Under the pieces are notes generated by a model that saw only the letters and a list, made by a program, of their open reading frames with translations, made no database searches and had not been told where the DNA came from. A stretch of 44,982 bases of DNA from Holdemanella sp. MSK.7.32 (GTDB lineage: Bacteria > Bacillota_I > Bacilli_A > Erysipelotrichales > Erysipelotrichaceae): contig NZ_JANFYN010000017.1 of NCBI RefSeq assembly GCF_024460475.1, positions 1 through 44,982 on the forward strand, in the 5' to 3' direction. Shown one piece after another: positions 33,897 to 43,403 of this stretch. A program made the translations under genes and the position numbers. Each line of letters starts with the position of its first letter. Within the stretch, counting starts at the first letter, position 1.

Positions 33897-35631
33897 ACTT
33901 TGTTTCAATACCCAATTCTTTTAATTGTGCTGGATCCACTGGACTTGGTGCCTGTGCCATTAAATCCGATGCACTTGCTGTTTTAGGGAATGCGACTACA
34001 TCACGAATGTTGTCTGTACCCGCTAGAATCATAGTTAAACGTTCTAGACCAATACCTACACCTCCATGAGGTGGAGTTCCATATTGGAATGCATCCATAA
34101 ACCAGCTGAATTTTTCATGCGCTTCTTCTAAAGTCATACCGATAGCTTCAAATACTTTTTCTTGAAGCTTTTGATCATGAATACGAATGGATCCTGATAA
34201 TAATTCATAGCCGTTTAATACTAAGTCATAAGCTCTAGAATAACAATGTGCTGGATCACTCAACAATTTATCGACATCTTCTAAGTTAGGTGATGTGAAT
34301 GGGTGGTGAGCCGCTACATAACGGTTTTCATTTTCATCATATTCAAACATTGGGAAATCAGTAACCCATAAGAATTCATAGGCATCTTTGTTGATCAAAT
34401 CTAAATCATGGCCTAATTTCACACGCAATGCACCAAGTGAGGATTGAGCCACTTTCTTCTTATCCGCTACGAAGAATACAATATCATTTTCTTCGATATT
34501 CAACATTGTACGCAATGCTTCTTTTTCGGCATCGGTTAAAACTTTTGTGACACTTCCCGCAAAGCCTTCGGCTGTTAATTTTAAGTTGGCAAGCGCTTTT
34601 GCACCATATACTTTTACATAATCTTGTAGTTTATCCAATTGCTTTCTTGAGAACTTGTCCGCCCCATTTTTAACATTCATAGCATGGATGATGCCACCTT
34701 CATTTAAGCAATTTTCAAACACTTTAAATTCAGTGTTTGAGAATACTTCACTGACATTATACAAAGGCATGTCAAAACGTAAATCTGGTTTATCTGAACC
34801 ATATTTTTCCATACAAGTATCATATGGAATACGTTTAAATTCTGGTAGTTCAATTCCCTTGATATCTTTGAAGATTTCTTTCATCAAACCTTCTGTCATT
34901 GACCAAATGTCTTCTTCGTCCACAAAACTCATTTCAATATCGATCTGTGAGAATTCAGGTTGACGGTCTGCTCTTAAATCTTCATCTCTAAAACAACGAG
35001 CAATTTGAAAGTAGCGATCCATTCCACCGACCATCAATAACTGTTTGTATAGCTGTGGCGATTGTGGAAGTGCATAGAATTGGCCTTTACTAATACGACT
35101 AGGCACTAAATAGTCACGTGCACCTTCTGGAGTCGAACGACACAAAATAGGTGTTTCCACTTCAGTAAAACCATATTTAGCTAAGTAGTTACGAACTAAT
35201 AAAGTAATACGGTTTCTTAAGATTAGGTTCTTTTGAAGAACTGGTCTTCTTAAATCTAAATAACGATATTTTAAACGAGTATCCTCTAAAGCATCTGTTT
35301 CATCCGCAATGATCATTGGTGTAGTGATCGCTGTATTCACAATTTTTACTTCACGAACTACAACTTCAATTTCACCCGTTTCAAGCTTAGGGTTTTTGTC
35401 TTTTCTTTCAACAACCCTTCCTTTTACTTGTAGTACATATTCATTACGTACATCACTGATTTGTGTTGCTATATCTTCATTGAATACAAGTTGTGTAATA
35501 CCATAACGATCTCTTAAATCGATGAAGACCAAAGCTCCAAAGTTACGACGTTTCGCAACCCAGCCACATAAAGTGACTTCTGAATTTACATCTTGAAGAC
35601 GCAATTCTCCATTGTTATGAGTTCTATACAT
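33895..35631 (-). CDS. aspS: Aspartyl-tRNA synthetase
   Basis: Class II synthetase of 578 residues charging tRNA-Asp. An N-terminal OB fold (VTLCGWVAKRRNFGALVFIDLRD) binds the anticodon. FRDEDLRADRQPEFSQIDIEMSF is motif 2 and GVGIGLERLTMILAG is motif 3, with a bacterial-type insertion domain. It lies two bases after hisS, so both are controlled by the T-box leader upstream of hisS. It is unclear from sequence whether it also charges tRNA-Asn. Confidence 0.97.
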   Translation of the reverse strand: MYRTHNNGELRLQDVNSEVTLCGWVAKRRNFGALVFIDLRDRYGITQLVFNEDIATQISDVRNEYVLQVKGRVVERKDKNPKLETGEIEVVVREVKIVNTAITTPMIIADETDALEDTRLKYRYLDLRRPVLQKNLILRNRITLLVRNYLAKYGFTEVETPILCRSTPEGARDYLVPSRISKGQFYALPQSPQLYKQLLMVGGMDRYFQIARCFRDEDLRADRQPEFSQIDIEMSFVDEEDIWSMTEGLMKEIFKDIKGIELPEFKRIPYDTCMEKYGSDKPDLRFDMPLYNVSEVFSNTEFKVFENCLNEGGIIHAMNVKNGADKFSRKQLDKLQDYVKVYGAKALANLKLTAEGFAGSVTKVLTDAEKEALRTMLNIEENDIVFFVADKKKVAQSSLGALRVKLGHDLDLINKDAYEFLWVTDFPMFEYDENENRYVAAHHPFTSPNLEDVDKLLSDPAHCYSRAYDLVLNGYELLSGSIRIHDQKLQEKVFEAIGMTLEEAHEKFSWFMDAFQYGTPPHGGVGIGLERLTMILAGTDNIRDVVAFPKTASASDLMAQAPSPVDPAQLKELGIETK

Positions 35632-35633
35632 TT

Positions 35634-36944
35634 CTATTCTCCTTCATGTTCGTGATGATGATGACTTTCTTCTTCTAATAAAGAATCAACATATGGAATC
35701 AATTCATCAACACGAATAGTTTCTTGTTCTTTATGTGCAATATTTTTAACTGTGACTTTCTTTTCTTCCAATTCCGATTTACCTATCAAAATCGCAAGTT
35801 TAGCCTTTGCACGATCCACAGCCTTAAATTGTGCCTTAAAGCTTCTTTCCATCATATCCATATCGCAACGATATCCATATGCTCTAAGCTCAGTCAACAC
35901 TTCAAATGCATAGGTTCTAGCTTCTTTATCAAGGCACATTACATAAGCATCTAATGCCGGTTTTTGTTCCAATTCAATACCTTCAGCTTCTAAGGCAATC
36001 AATAGACGTTCCATACCTAGAGCCCATCCAATACCACTCATGCCTTCGGGTCCACCAAAATATGAAATCAATCCATCATAACGTCCACCTGCTAAAACTG
36101 TGGATTGTGCACCCATTTCTGAATTCATAGATACAATCTCAAATACTGTATGAGTATAGTAATCCAATCCACGAACCAATTTGTCATCTACTTCATAAGG
36201 GATTTCTAATTTATCTAATAATTCACATACTGTATTGAAGTATTCTTGACTGGCTTCATTTAAATAATCTGACATCTTAGGTGCATTCTTCATGCATTCA
36301 TGATCATGATCTACTTTACAGTCTAAAATACGTAATGGATTTTGTTCATAACGACGTTTACAATCCCCACACAACTCATCTACGTAAGGAGCAAAATATT
36401 CTTTTAATGCACTACGATAGTTTGCACGAGACTCATCATCACCTAATGTATTTAGGCATACTTTAATGTCATTTAATCCTAGTGATTTAAGAATTGAGAA
36501 TGCAAGTACGATTGTTTCTACATCGACATAAGGACTTTTAACACCTAAAGCCTCTACACCAAACTGGTTAAAAATACGCATTCTACCTTTTTGAGGACGT
36601 TCATGTCTTGACATAGGTCCCATATAATAGAATTTTGCGGGTAGATCAGGATTTGCGAACATTTTATTTTCAACAAAACTACGAACAACACCTGCAGTTC
36701 CTTCTGGGCGAAGTGTTAATGATGTTTTTGAGTTTTCAAGTTTAAAAGTATACATTTCTTTGTTTACCATGTCACTTGAATCGTTTTCTCTTTTGAAGAC
36801 TTCTGTATGTTCAAAAATAGGTGTACGAATTTCATCATAATTGTACATGTAACAGAAACTTCTTAATGTTTGTTCAAGAGCTTGCCATTTGTAGGATTCA
36901 TTCCCAAATACATCCTGACAACCTCTAGGAATTTGATATGCCAT
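35634..36944 (-). CDS. hisS: Histidyl-tRNA synthetase
   Basis: Class II synthetase of 436 residues. The start is ATG 36944 (MAYQIPRGCQDVFG) behind AAAGGAGGAAAA. TLRPEGTAGVVRSFVENK is the motif 2 region, and histidine-specific blocks LVRGLDYYTHTVFEI and GGRYDGLISYFGG are present. The end SHHHHEHEGE is an unusual natural histidine/glutamate tail, not part of the core enzyme. Transcription is governed by the T-box just upstream. Confidence 0.97.
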   Translation of the reverse strand: MAYQIPRGCQDVFGNESYKWQALEQTLRSFCYMYNYDEIRTPIFEHTEVFKRENDSSDMVNKEMYTFKLENSKTSLTLRPEGTAGVVRSFVENKMFANPDLPAKFYYMGPMSRHERPQKGRMRIFNQFGVEALGVKSPYVDVETIVLAFSILKSLGLNDIKVCLNTLGDDESRANYRSALKEYFAPYVDELCGDCKRRYEQNPLRILDCKVDHDHECMKNAPKMSDYLNEASQEYFNTVCELLDKLEIPYEVDDKLVRGLDYYTHTVFEIVSMNSEMGAQSTVLAGGRYDGLISYFGGPEGMSGIGWALGMERLLIALEAEGIELEQKPALDAYVMCLDKEARTYAFEVLTELRAYGYRCDMDMMERSFKAQFKAVDRAKAKLAILIGKSELEEKKVTVKNIAHKEQETIRVDELIPYVDSLLEEESHHHHEHEGE

Positions 36945-36967
36945 GCGTTTTCCTCCTTTAAATAAAC

Positions 36968-37142
36968 AAAAAAACGCCCTGATATAAGGACGTTTTAAAC
37001 GCGGTACCACCTTATTTTATACGTAAAGTATACACCTCAAGTCTTAACGCGACGAACGGTTGGTTTTTGTCCAACTCCTCCAAAGTGTCCCAATAAGTAT
37101 TCTACGAAAATTTTCACCAGCCATTTTCTCTCTACAGTATAT
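36968..37142 (-). promoter_or_regulatory. T-box riboswitch controlling hisS-aspS
   Basis: Read on the minus strand: the Stem I base pairs AUAUAC (37142-37137) with GUGUAU (37035-37030). AGAGAG...GGCUGGUGAAAA marks the distal part. The specifier region reads GGGACACUUUGG (37085-37089 is GACAC). The T-box itself is AAGGTGGTACCGCG near 37013-37000, then terminator AAAACGTCC/GGGCGTTTT with a U-run (36996-36971). Uncharged tRNA would open the antiterminator and allow hisS and aspS transcription. GACAC contains both GAC (Asp) and CAC (His) codons. Confidence 0.93.
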
Positions 37143-37171
37143 CCTTATTTTCTTCTTTTTCTTAGGATTAA

Positions 37172-37906
37172 TTATTCAGCTTCATCTAGATTTGAAACAT
37201 TGTGATATACATTTTGTACATCATCAACTTCATCTAGTAAAGTAACTAAACGTTTGAATAAAGTTAAATCTTCACCGTGAAGTTCAACTTCTTCATTTGG
37301 AATCATCTTATCTTCTAAGACTTCAAATTTAACATCAGGAATCAATTTTTCAACAACAACTTTTGCATCATCCAATTGTGTTGGATCTACAGTAATTGTC
37401 ATATATCCTTCTTCGATTTCGATGTCATTTAATTCGATTTCTGCTTCCAATAATGCGTCCATCATAGCTTCTTCATTATCATATTGAATAACGATTACAC
37501 CTAAGTGTTCATATCCAAATGATACAGATCCACCAACACCTAATTTAGAATGCGATTTATTAAAACAAGCTCTTAAGTTTGCGATTGTACGGTTTGCGTT
37601 ATCTGTCAAACAATCAATGATGATTGTAGATCCAGCACCCTGTCCAAATCCTTCATAACGAGCACTTGAATAACTTTCATCAGCACTACTTTTTGCTTTT
37701 TCGATAGCACGCTTGATTACGTCAGCAGGCACGTTGTTTGCCTTCGCACGATCAATCGCCTTCTTTAAAGTCTGGTTCATATCTGGATTAGGGTCACCGT
37801 TTTTTGCAGCAACTAAAATCTCTTTAGAATATCTAGAATAAATTTTTGCCTTCGCATTGGCTGTCTTCTGCATTGCTGCAGCACGAACCTCAAAATGTCT
37901 TCCCAT
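37172..37906 (-). CDS. yebC: YebC/PmpR family protein
   Basis: A 244-residue conserved protein beginning MGRHFEVRAAAMQKTANAKA from ATG 37906 behind AAAGGTGAT. It has the three-domain YebC pattern with YEGFGQGAGSTIIIDCLTDN. Some relatives are described as transcription regulators, and a group in Bacillota as ribosome-associated factors aiding translation of proline-rich stretches. Which applies here cannot be decided. The gene ends just before the T-box leader. Confidence 0.93.
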   Translation of the reverse strand: MGRHFEVRAAAMQKTANAKAKIYSRYSKEILVAAKNGDPNPDMNQTLKKAIDRAKANNVPADVIKRAIEKAKSSADESYSSARYEGFGQGAGSTIIIDCLTDNANRTIANLRACFNKSHSKLGVGGSVSFGYEHLGVIVIQYDNEEAMMDALLEAEIELNDIEIEEGYMTITVDPTQLDDAKVVVEKLIPDVKFEVLEDKMIPNEEVELHGEDLTLFKRLVTLLDEVDDVQNVYHNVSNLDEAE

Positions 37907-37965
37907 AGATTTATCACCTTTCATTTTATTTTTTACAGTTAATTATTATAACAGTCAAAGTCGAA

Positions 37966-38922
37966 TTATTCAACCTTGGCATAACGTTCAATAATTTTTT
38001 GAACCAATGGATTTCGAACCACATCACTATTTTCCAAATGAATGATTGAAATACCATCAATATGATCCAAGATTGTACAAGCCTGCATCAAACCTGAATC
38101 CTTTTTCTTGATCAAATCGATCTGTGTAACATCTCCCGTTACAATCATCTTACAATTTTTACCCATACGTGTTAAAAACATCTTCATCTGTGCACACGTC
38201 GCATTCTGCGCTTCATCCAAAATCACAATAGCATCATTTAAAGTACGTCCACGCATAAACGCTAAAGGTGCAATTTCAATAACTTGTTTCTCCACATACT
38301 TTTCAACTGTTTCTAAACCTAGCATCTCATTTAATGCATCATATAAAGGCCTTAGATAAGGATCTACCTTTTCCTTCATATCACCAGGTAAAAAACCAAG
38401 GGATTCCCCTGCCTCAACAGCTGGGCGCGTAAGAATGATTTTTTCGACTCGTTCACTCTTTAACATGCTCACCGCATAAGCTACCGCAAGATAGGTTTTA
38501 CCAGTACCAGCAACACCTGTCGCAAAAACAATTTCATTATGACGCATCGCATCACATAAAATAGCTTGTCCAATTGTTTTTGGATAAATCATTTTACCTG
38601 TTTTCGTCTTACATACAGCCTGTAGCTGATGAGCCTTAAAATCTTTTAAACGATTCTTAAAAGCCAAAGAACAAATATAACTTACATCTTGTGAATTTAA
38701 ACGATGCTGCGTATCAATAATTGAAAAACAAGCCTCAATGACTTCTTCTACTTTATGTGCAGATAAAGTCTCGTTTACTTCCACTTTGATTTTTTGGTCA
38801 CGAATCATACATACAGATTTAAAGCATTTACTCAACATATCCAAGTTGGAATCTTGAAATCCTGCAAAAATCTGAATCTCTTCAAATGTTCTATCGGAAC
38901 AATCAAATTCAAAAAAAGACAC
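37966..38922 (-). CDS. phoH: PhoH family ATPase
   Basis: A 318-residue PhoH/PhoL protein. The P-loop is ATGVAGTGKTYLAVAYAV, followed by PAVEAGESLGFLPGDMKEK and VILDEAQNATCAQMKMF (Walker B). The family has a KH-like N-terminal region and is linked to RNA metabolism. The start is GTG 38922, with GAGGAGGAG seven bases upstream; the open frame extends further but the ribosome site decides. It follows rpsU in the same direction. The often-associated ybeY gene is not adjacent. Confidence 0.93.
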   Translation of the reverse strand: MSFFEFDCSDRTFEEIQIFAGFQDSNLDMLSKCFKSVCMIRDQKIKVEVNETLSAHKVEEVIEACFSIIDTQHRLNSQDVSYICSLAFKNRLKDFKAHQLQAVCKTKTGKMIYPKTIGQAILCDAMRHNEIVFATGVAGTGKTYLAVAYAVSMLKSERVEKIILTRPAVEAGESLGFLPGDMKEKVDPYLRPLYDALNEMLGLETVEKYVEKQVIEIAPLAFMRGRTLNDAIVILDEAQNATCAQMKMFLTRMGKNCKMIVTGDVTQIDLIKKKDSGLMQACTILDHIDGISIIHLENSDVVRNPLVQKIIERYAKVE

Positions 38923-38943
38923 AAATCTCCTCCTCAAGAAAAA

Positions 38944-38967
38944 AATCTGCATTAAAAATGCAGATTA
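38944..38967 (-). terminator. Terminator-like hairpin between rpsU and phoH
   Basis: AATCTGCATT and AATGCAGATT form a ten-pair stem with a three-base loop, then a U-run. The rpsU stop lies in the stem base, and phoH begins 22 bases later, so the hairpin probably attenuates rather than ends the transcript. Confidence 0.85.
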
Positions 38968-39144
38968 TTTACCTCTACGTGCTTTACGTGCAGCTTCAGA
39001 TTTTAACTTTCTGCGTACACCTGGTTTTACGTAAAATTCTCTTTTGCGCGCCTCAGCAAGGGTGCCATTACGAGAAACCTGACGTTTAAATCTTCTTAAA
39101 GCGTCATCAAGTCCTTCGTTTTCTTTAAGAACTACTTTTGGCAT
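38965..39144 (-). CDS. rpsU: Ribosomal protein bS21
   Basis: A 59-residue, strongly basic small-subunit protein: MPKVVLKENEGLDDALRRFK at the start and a KLKSEAARKARRGK tail. The start is ATG 39144 behind GGAGG. A strong promoter lies at 39180-39207. Placement next to phoH is typical of Bacillota. Confidence 0.97.
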   Translation of the reverse strand: MPKVVLKENEGLDDALRRFKRQVSRNGTLAEARKREFYVKPGVRRKLKSEAARKARRGK

Positions 39145-39179
39145 ATTCACAAACCTCCCTTCCCAAGATTAGCAAAAAC

Positions 39180-39207
39180 ATTATATCAAAGATTTCATAT
39201 AATGCAA
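39180..39207 (-). promoter_or_regulatory. rpsU promoter
   Basis: On the minus strand TTGCAT (39207-39202), a 16-base spacer and TATAAT (39185-39180). Confidence 0.75.
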
Positions 39208-39222
39208 GCACAATTTGATTTT

Positions 39223-40665
39223 TTAAGCTAAACTTGCCTGAATACACTCTTTAGCCGCTACATTGTCGCCAACCCAAGGGGCTCTTCCATTTTCACGATA
39301 GATAAAGCTTTCATCGCCCTTACCAAGAAGCAATACCGTATCTCCTTCTTGAGCTGAGCTGATTGCCTGATGAATGGCTTCATAGCGATCTTGTACAAAC
39401 ACATGTGGTGTATTTTGAATGCCTGACTTGATTTGTTCGGCAATTTCTTTAGGATCTTCATCACGAGGATCGTCTTCTGTCACTATGATATAGTCACAAT
39501 ACTTATCGGCAAGTTCACCAAAGACTTTACGCTTATGTACATCACGTTTACCAGCTGATCCAAATACCGCAATCAAGCGATGACCTGGCATTGTGACACT
39601 ACGTCCAAACTGCATCATTTTTTCCATACCATCGGGTGTATGTGCAAAATCAACGATTACGTTGTATGGCTGACCACAATCAATACGTTCCATACGACCT
39701 TCAACTTGGGCAATATGTGCACATTTTTCAATGATTCTTTCTAAATCATAACCTGTTTCATTGAGTGCTGCAATAACAGCTAATAAGTTATAAACATTAA
39801 AGTTACCCACTAAATTTGTCTTAACCGGATACATATGACCTGAATATACCAAGTCAAATTGCGTACCTTGAGAACTCATCTTAATATTAATAGCACGATA
39901 ATCTGCTTCACTATTTATCGCATAAGAAATAACACGTGCTTTTGAACAATCCTTTAAAGCTCCATATTTTTCATCATCCTTGTTAATTACGGATACACCA
40001 TCTTCTTTGACTAAGTTTTTAAACAACAAAGTCTTCGCTTCAAAATAATTTTCCATTGTGCCATGGAAATCCAAATGATCATATGTAAGGTTTGTGAAAA
40101 TCGCACAATCAAAAGAAATACCATCGACACGATGTTGAGCCAAACCATGACTCGATACTTCTAAAGCGCAAGCCTTCATTCCACAGCGAACCATATCTGC
40201 CAATTTAGACTGCAAGAACAATGCATCTGGCGTAGTCAAATTTGGTTGCAACTCAATATCACCATATTTGATCGCAATCGTACCAATATAGCCACATGGT
40301 GTTTTGTCGTTGATAATATCACGAATGATATTTGTGATTGTTGATTTTCCATTTGTGCCCGTTACACCATACATCTTCATTTTATCACTTGGACGAGCAT
40401 AGAAAATACGAGCCACTTTATTCATGGCATCATTGACATCTTCTACACGAATATATACAGCGCCAGGTGCCATATTCAATAATTCTTTTGAATGTACAAT
40501 ACATACAGCTCCATTTTTTATAGCTGAATCAATAAAATCGTGGCCATCATTTGTAAGTCCTGGTAAACAGAAATAAATATTTCCCGGACGAACGGTTCTT
40601 GAATCAAAACTTAAACCCGTAATATTGACTGTCGGTGCATTTTTAAATAGTTTGCTTAATCGCAT
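39223..40665 (-). CDS. murE: UDP-MurNAc-tripeptide synthetase
   Basis: Adds the third amino acid of the peptidoglycan stem. The ATP loop is GVTGTNGKSTITNII, and the central domain has TTPDALFLQSKLADMV and ALEVSSHGLAQHRVDG. The substrate-specificity motif reads DDPRDEDP; DNPR is usual for meso-diaminopimelate enzymes, while lysine enzymes generally lack the Arg. The amino acid is therefore ambiguous, leaning to diaminopimelate. At 480 residues it is full length. It overlaps mtaB by ten bases. Confidence 0.95.
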   Translation of the reverse strand: MRLSKLFKNAPTVNITGLSFDSRTVRPGNIYFCLPGLTNDGHDFIDSAIKNGAVCIVHSKELLNMAPGAVYIRVEDVNDAMNKVARIFYARPSDKMKMYGVTGTNGKSTITNIIRDIINDKTPCGYIGTIAIKYGDIELQPNLTTPDALFLQSKLADMVRCGMKACALEVSSHGLAQHRVDGISFDCAIFTNLTYDHLDFHGTMENYFEAKTLLFKNLVKEDGVSVINKDDEKYGALKDCSKARVISYAINSEADYRAINIKMSSQGTQFDLVYSGHMYPVKTNLVGNFNVYNLLAVIAALNETGYDLERIIEKCAHIAQVEGRMERIDCGQPYNVIVDFAHTPDGMEKMMQFGRSVTMPGHRLIAVFGSAGKRDVHKRKVFGELADKYCDYIIVTEDDPRDEDPKEIAEQIKSGIQNTPHVFVQDRYEAIHQAISSAQEGDTVLLLGKGDESFIYRENGRAPWVGDNVAAKECIQASLA

Positions 40666-41945
40666 ACAACATCCTTCTTTCCATAGTAGGTACCATCTTC
40701 AATACGATCCCATTCGATAGTGATTCTACCACTTAATGGTGTATCACTCAATATCTTACAAGAATGATATTGATTTGTATAACCCGTATAATAGCCATCT
40801 TGTTTTCTTTCAATCAAGACTTGTACTGGATTAAAACGCTTCATGTCACGTTCTCTGCATGCATTCGAAAGTTCAAGTAAACGAGCCACTCTAGCTTTGG
40901 CGACCTTCCCATTGATTTCACCCTTTAAAGTACTTGCCTTTGTTCCATTACGCTTACTATAAGGGAAAACATGGAAGAAGCTTAATTCTAGATCCGCTAG
41001 ATTTTCATATGTCGTTTCAAATTCTTCATCACTTTCCTGGACAAAGCCTGCAATCACATCCGTTGAAATCGAAATATCTGGAATACAAGAACGAATATAG
41101 TTGATTTTTTCTTTAAATTCCTCAATTGTATATGGACGATTCATACGTCTTAATGTTTCATTACATGCCGATTGTACCGGAATATGTAAATGATGACACA
41201 TACGAGGATTCTCTTTCATTAACGCAATCAATGCATCACTGACTTCTGTAATTTCTATACTTGAAATACGATAATACACAGAGTCTGGCGTATTTTCTAA
41301 TAAGGCTTTCATTAATTTAGCTAAATCGTATTCTCCATCATCATAACGACCCGTATGAATACCGGTTAACACAATTTCTGTATGTCCTTTATCACATAGA
41401 TCTTTGGCAATTTGAATCACCTGTTCATGATTTAAACTACGCTCTCTACCACGCGCAAAAGGAATCGCACAATAGGAACAGAATTGATTACATCCATCTT
41501 GTACTTTTAAGAAAGCTCTATGCATCGATTCAAAACAATGTACAGGCATAGCTTCAAAATCTTTAAATTGCGTAACCTCATTGACAACGTCAATTTTTTC
41601 ATGATCCTGTAATGCTTTTTGGATTAAATTCACCAATTCATTTTTTTGTTTGGCACCAATCACAAGATCGGCATCCAAAGCCTTTCTTTCATCTTCACTT
41701 GCGAACTGTACAAAACATCCCACAACAACACATAAGGCATTTGGATTCATTCGTTTGGCATAATGAATCTTTTGACGTGATTTGCTGGCGGCTGTGTTTG
41801 TGACAGTACACGTATTGATGATACAAATATCACACGCTTGATCCGGTGATACTTGTTCATATCCTAATTCTTCTAATTGACCTGCATAGTATTGTGATTC
41901 ATACGCATTTACTTTACAGCCTAGTGTAATAATTGAAAATTTCAT
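40656..41945 (-). CDS. mtaB: tRNA t6A37 methylthiotransferase MtaB
   Basis: A radical-SAM enzyme adding a methylthio group to t6A37 of tRNA. The N-terminal domain has TLGCKVNAYESQ and INTCTVTNTAASKSRQ, which bind the auxiliary Fe-S cluster. The radical-SAM core is CNQFCSYCAIPFARGRERS. The end has a TRAM-like segment. The GCKVNAYES form distinguishes MtaB from MiaB (GCQMN). It is 429 residues and starts eight bases after rsmE. Confidence 0.94.
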   Translation of the reverse strand: MKFSIITLGCKVNAYESQYYAGQLEELGYEQVSPDQACDICIINTCTVTNTAASKSRQKIHYAKRMNPNALCVVVGCFVQFASEDERKALDADLVIGAKQKNELVNLIQKALQDHEKIDVVNEVTQFKDFEAMPVHCFESMHRAFLKVQDGCNQFCSYCAIPFARGRERSLNHEQVIQIAKDLCDKGHTEIVLTGIHTGRYDDGEYDLAKLMKALLENTPDSVYYRISSIEITEVSDALIALMKENPRMCHHLHIPVQSACNETLRRMNRPYTIEEFKEKINYIRSCIPDISISTDVIAGFVQESDEEFETTYENLADLELSFFHVFPYSKRNGTKASTLKGEINGKVAKARVARLLELSNACRERDMKRFNPVQVLIERKQDGYYTGYTNQYHSCKILSDTPLSGRITIEWDRIEDGTYYGKKDVVCD

Positions 41946-41952
41946 TTATCCC

Positions 41953-42672
41953 TTATCCTTCCACATGATTTTGGTATTCAATAGCTGTCAACACATAACA
42001 AGCAGCCGTTTCTGCACGTAAGATGTTTTTACCTAGAGAACAATTGTCAAAACCAAATTCATTTAATACTTGAATTTCACTCTCTTCAAATCCACCCTCA
42101 GGCCCAATACATACAGTAATGGATTGTGGATTGTCTTTTAAATAATGGGCCATATGTTTTGAAGGATCATTTTCCTTTTCATAGGCCACTAAATTACATT
42201 CACTCTTATAATTTGATAGCTTCTTCAACGCAATCACAGGTTCTAATTCCACTAACGTATTGCGATTGCACTGTTTTGTAGCCGCAAGTAAGATTTCATT
42301 CCAACGAATGAGTTTCTTTTCAGCTTTTTTTTCATCCAGTTTTACCACTGTATTCTTCGATACAAAAGGAACAATTTTATGAACACCAAGTTCACAAGCT
42401 TTTTGAAGCATCCATTCAAACTTATCTTGTTTGATCAAAGCACAACATAAGGTGATCGATTGATTTTCTTCAAAGACATCCACCATGGAATCAATCACTA
42501 AATTAGGCTTATTTTCAACATGCCCAAAGAATACCCCTGAATTTTTAGTAACAATACGAATCTTTTCTTTTGATGTCGTACGAAGTACATCAAAGATGTG
42601 GTGCGCTTGTTTAGTATCTAAACAAATTACATCCTGTACCGAAACATTTTGATCTAAATAAACTTGTTTCAT
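41953..42672 (-). CDS. rsmE: 16S rRNA m3U1498 methyltransferase
   Basis: A 239-residue SPOUT-class methyltransferase. KQCNRNTLVELEPV and the C-terminal knot with VCIGPEGGFEESEI and LGKNILRAETAACYVLTAI are diagnostic. It is joined to rluB by overlapping stop and start (TAATG). Confidence 0.95.
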   Translation of the reverse strand: MKQVYLDQNVSVQDVICLDTKQAHHIFDVLRTTSKEKIRIVTKNSGVFFGHVENKPNLVIDSMVDVFEENQSITLCCALIKQDKFEWMLQKACELGVHKIVPFVSKNTVVKLDEKKAEKKLIRWNEILLAATKQCNRNTLVELEPVIALKKLSNYKSECNLVAYEKENDPSKHMAHYLKDNPQSITVCIGPEGGFEESEIQVLNEFGFDNCSLGKNILRAETAACYVLTAIEYQNHVEG

Positions 42673-43400
42673 TATTTTTGTTCGCCTTCCATGCTTAAGC
42701 GATTCAATTGTTTGATTTCATATGGTTTTAAACGACGATATTCTCCGGCTCTTAAATCCTTTACGTCTAAGAACGCAAACTTCACTCTGTGCAAACGACG
42801 CACTTCATGGCCTAATGCCAGCATCATATTTTTAACCTGATGATTTTTTCCTTCTGAAATCGTTAATTCGAATTGGGTACGATTACGCGTTAAATCTTTT
42901 TGAAGCACAAATACTTTTGCCGGTTGATACTTTTCTGTCTTAGTTTTTAATCCTCTTCGTAATTGTTTGATGTCATCATCACTTAAGATACCTTGAAGAT
43001 TGACAACATATGTCTTTTCTAAGTGATAACGAGGATGAATCATATGGTTACAAAATTCCCCATCATTTGTAAGTAGTAAAACACCACTCGTATCATAATC
43101 CAAGCGTCCTACAGAGAAGATTCTTTGGTTTTGTGGCATGTAATCCAATACGGTTTTTCTGCCCTTGTCATCACTACTTGTACATAGACAACCTTTTGGT
43201 TTATTCATGATGTAATACACTTTTTCTTCTTTTGAAATCATATTTCCATTGACTTCTATACTATCCTGGTTCGATACTTTTGTACCTAAAACGTCACATA
43301 CTTTTCCATTGACTTTGACTTTACCATCTAAAATCAATTCTTCGGCTTTTCTTCTTGAACAAATACCTGCTTGGGCAATTACTTTTTGTAGTCTTTCCAT
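42672..43400 (-). CDS. rluB: 23S rRNA pseudouridine synthase, RluB-like
   Basis: A 242-residue enzyme with an N-terminal S4 domain (ERLQKVIAQAGICSRRKAEE) and an RsuA/RluB catalytic domain with GRLDYDTSGVLLLTNDG containing the nucleophilic Asp. The ribosome site is AAGGAG. It follows scpA-scpB, the classic Bacillota arrangement. RluB rather than RluE/F is chosen from that context. Confidence 0.93.
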   Translation of the reverse strand: MERLQKVIAQAGICSRRKAEELILDGKVKVNGKVCDVLGTKVSNQDSIEVNGNMISKEEKVYYIMNKPKGCLCTSSDDKGRKTVLDYMPQNQRIFSVGRLDYDTSGVLLLTNDGEFCNHMIHPRYHLEKTYVVNLQGILSDDDIKQLRRGLKTKTEKYQPAKVFVLQKDLTRNRTQFELTISEGKNHQVKNMMLALGHEVRRLHRVKFAFLDVKDLRAGEYRRLKPYEIKQLNRLSMEGEQK

Positions 43401-43403
43401 TGT

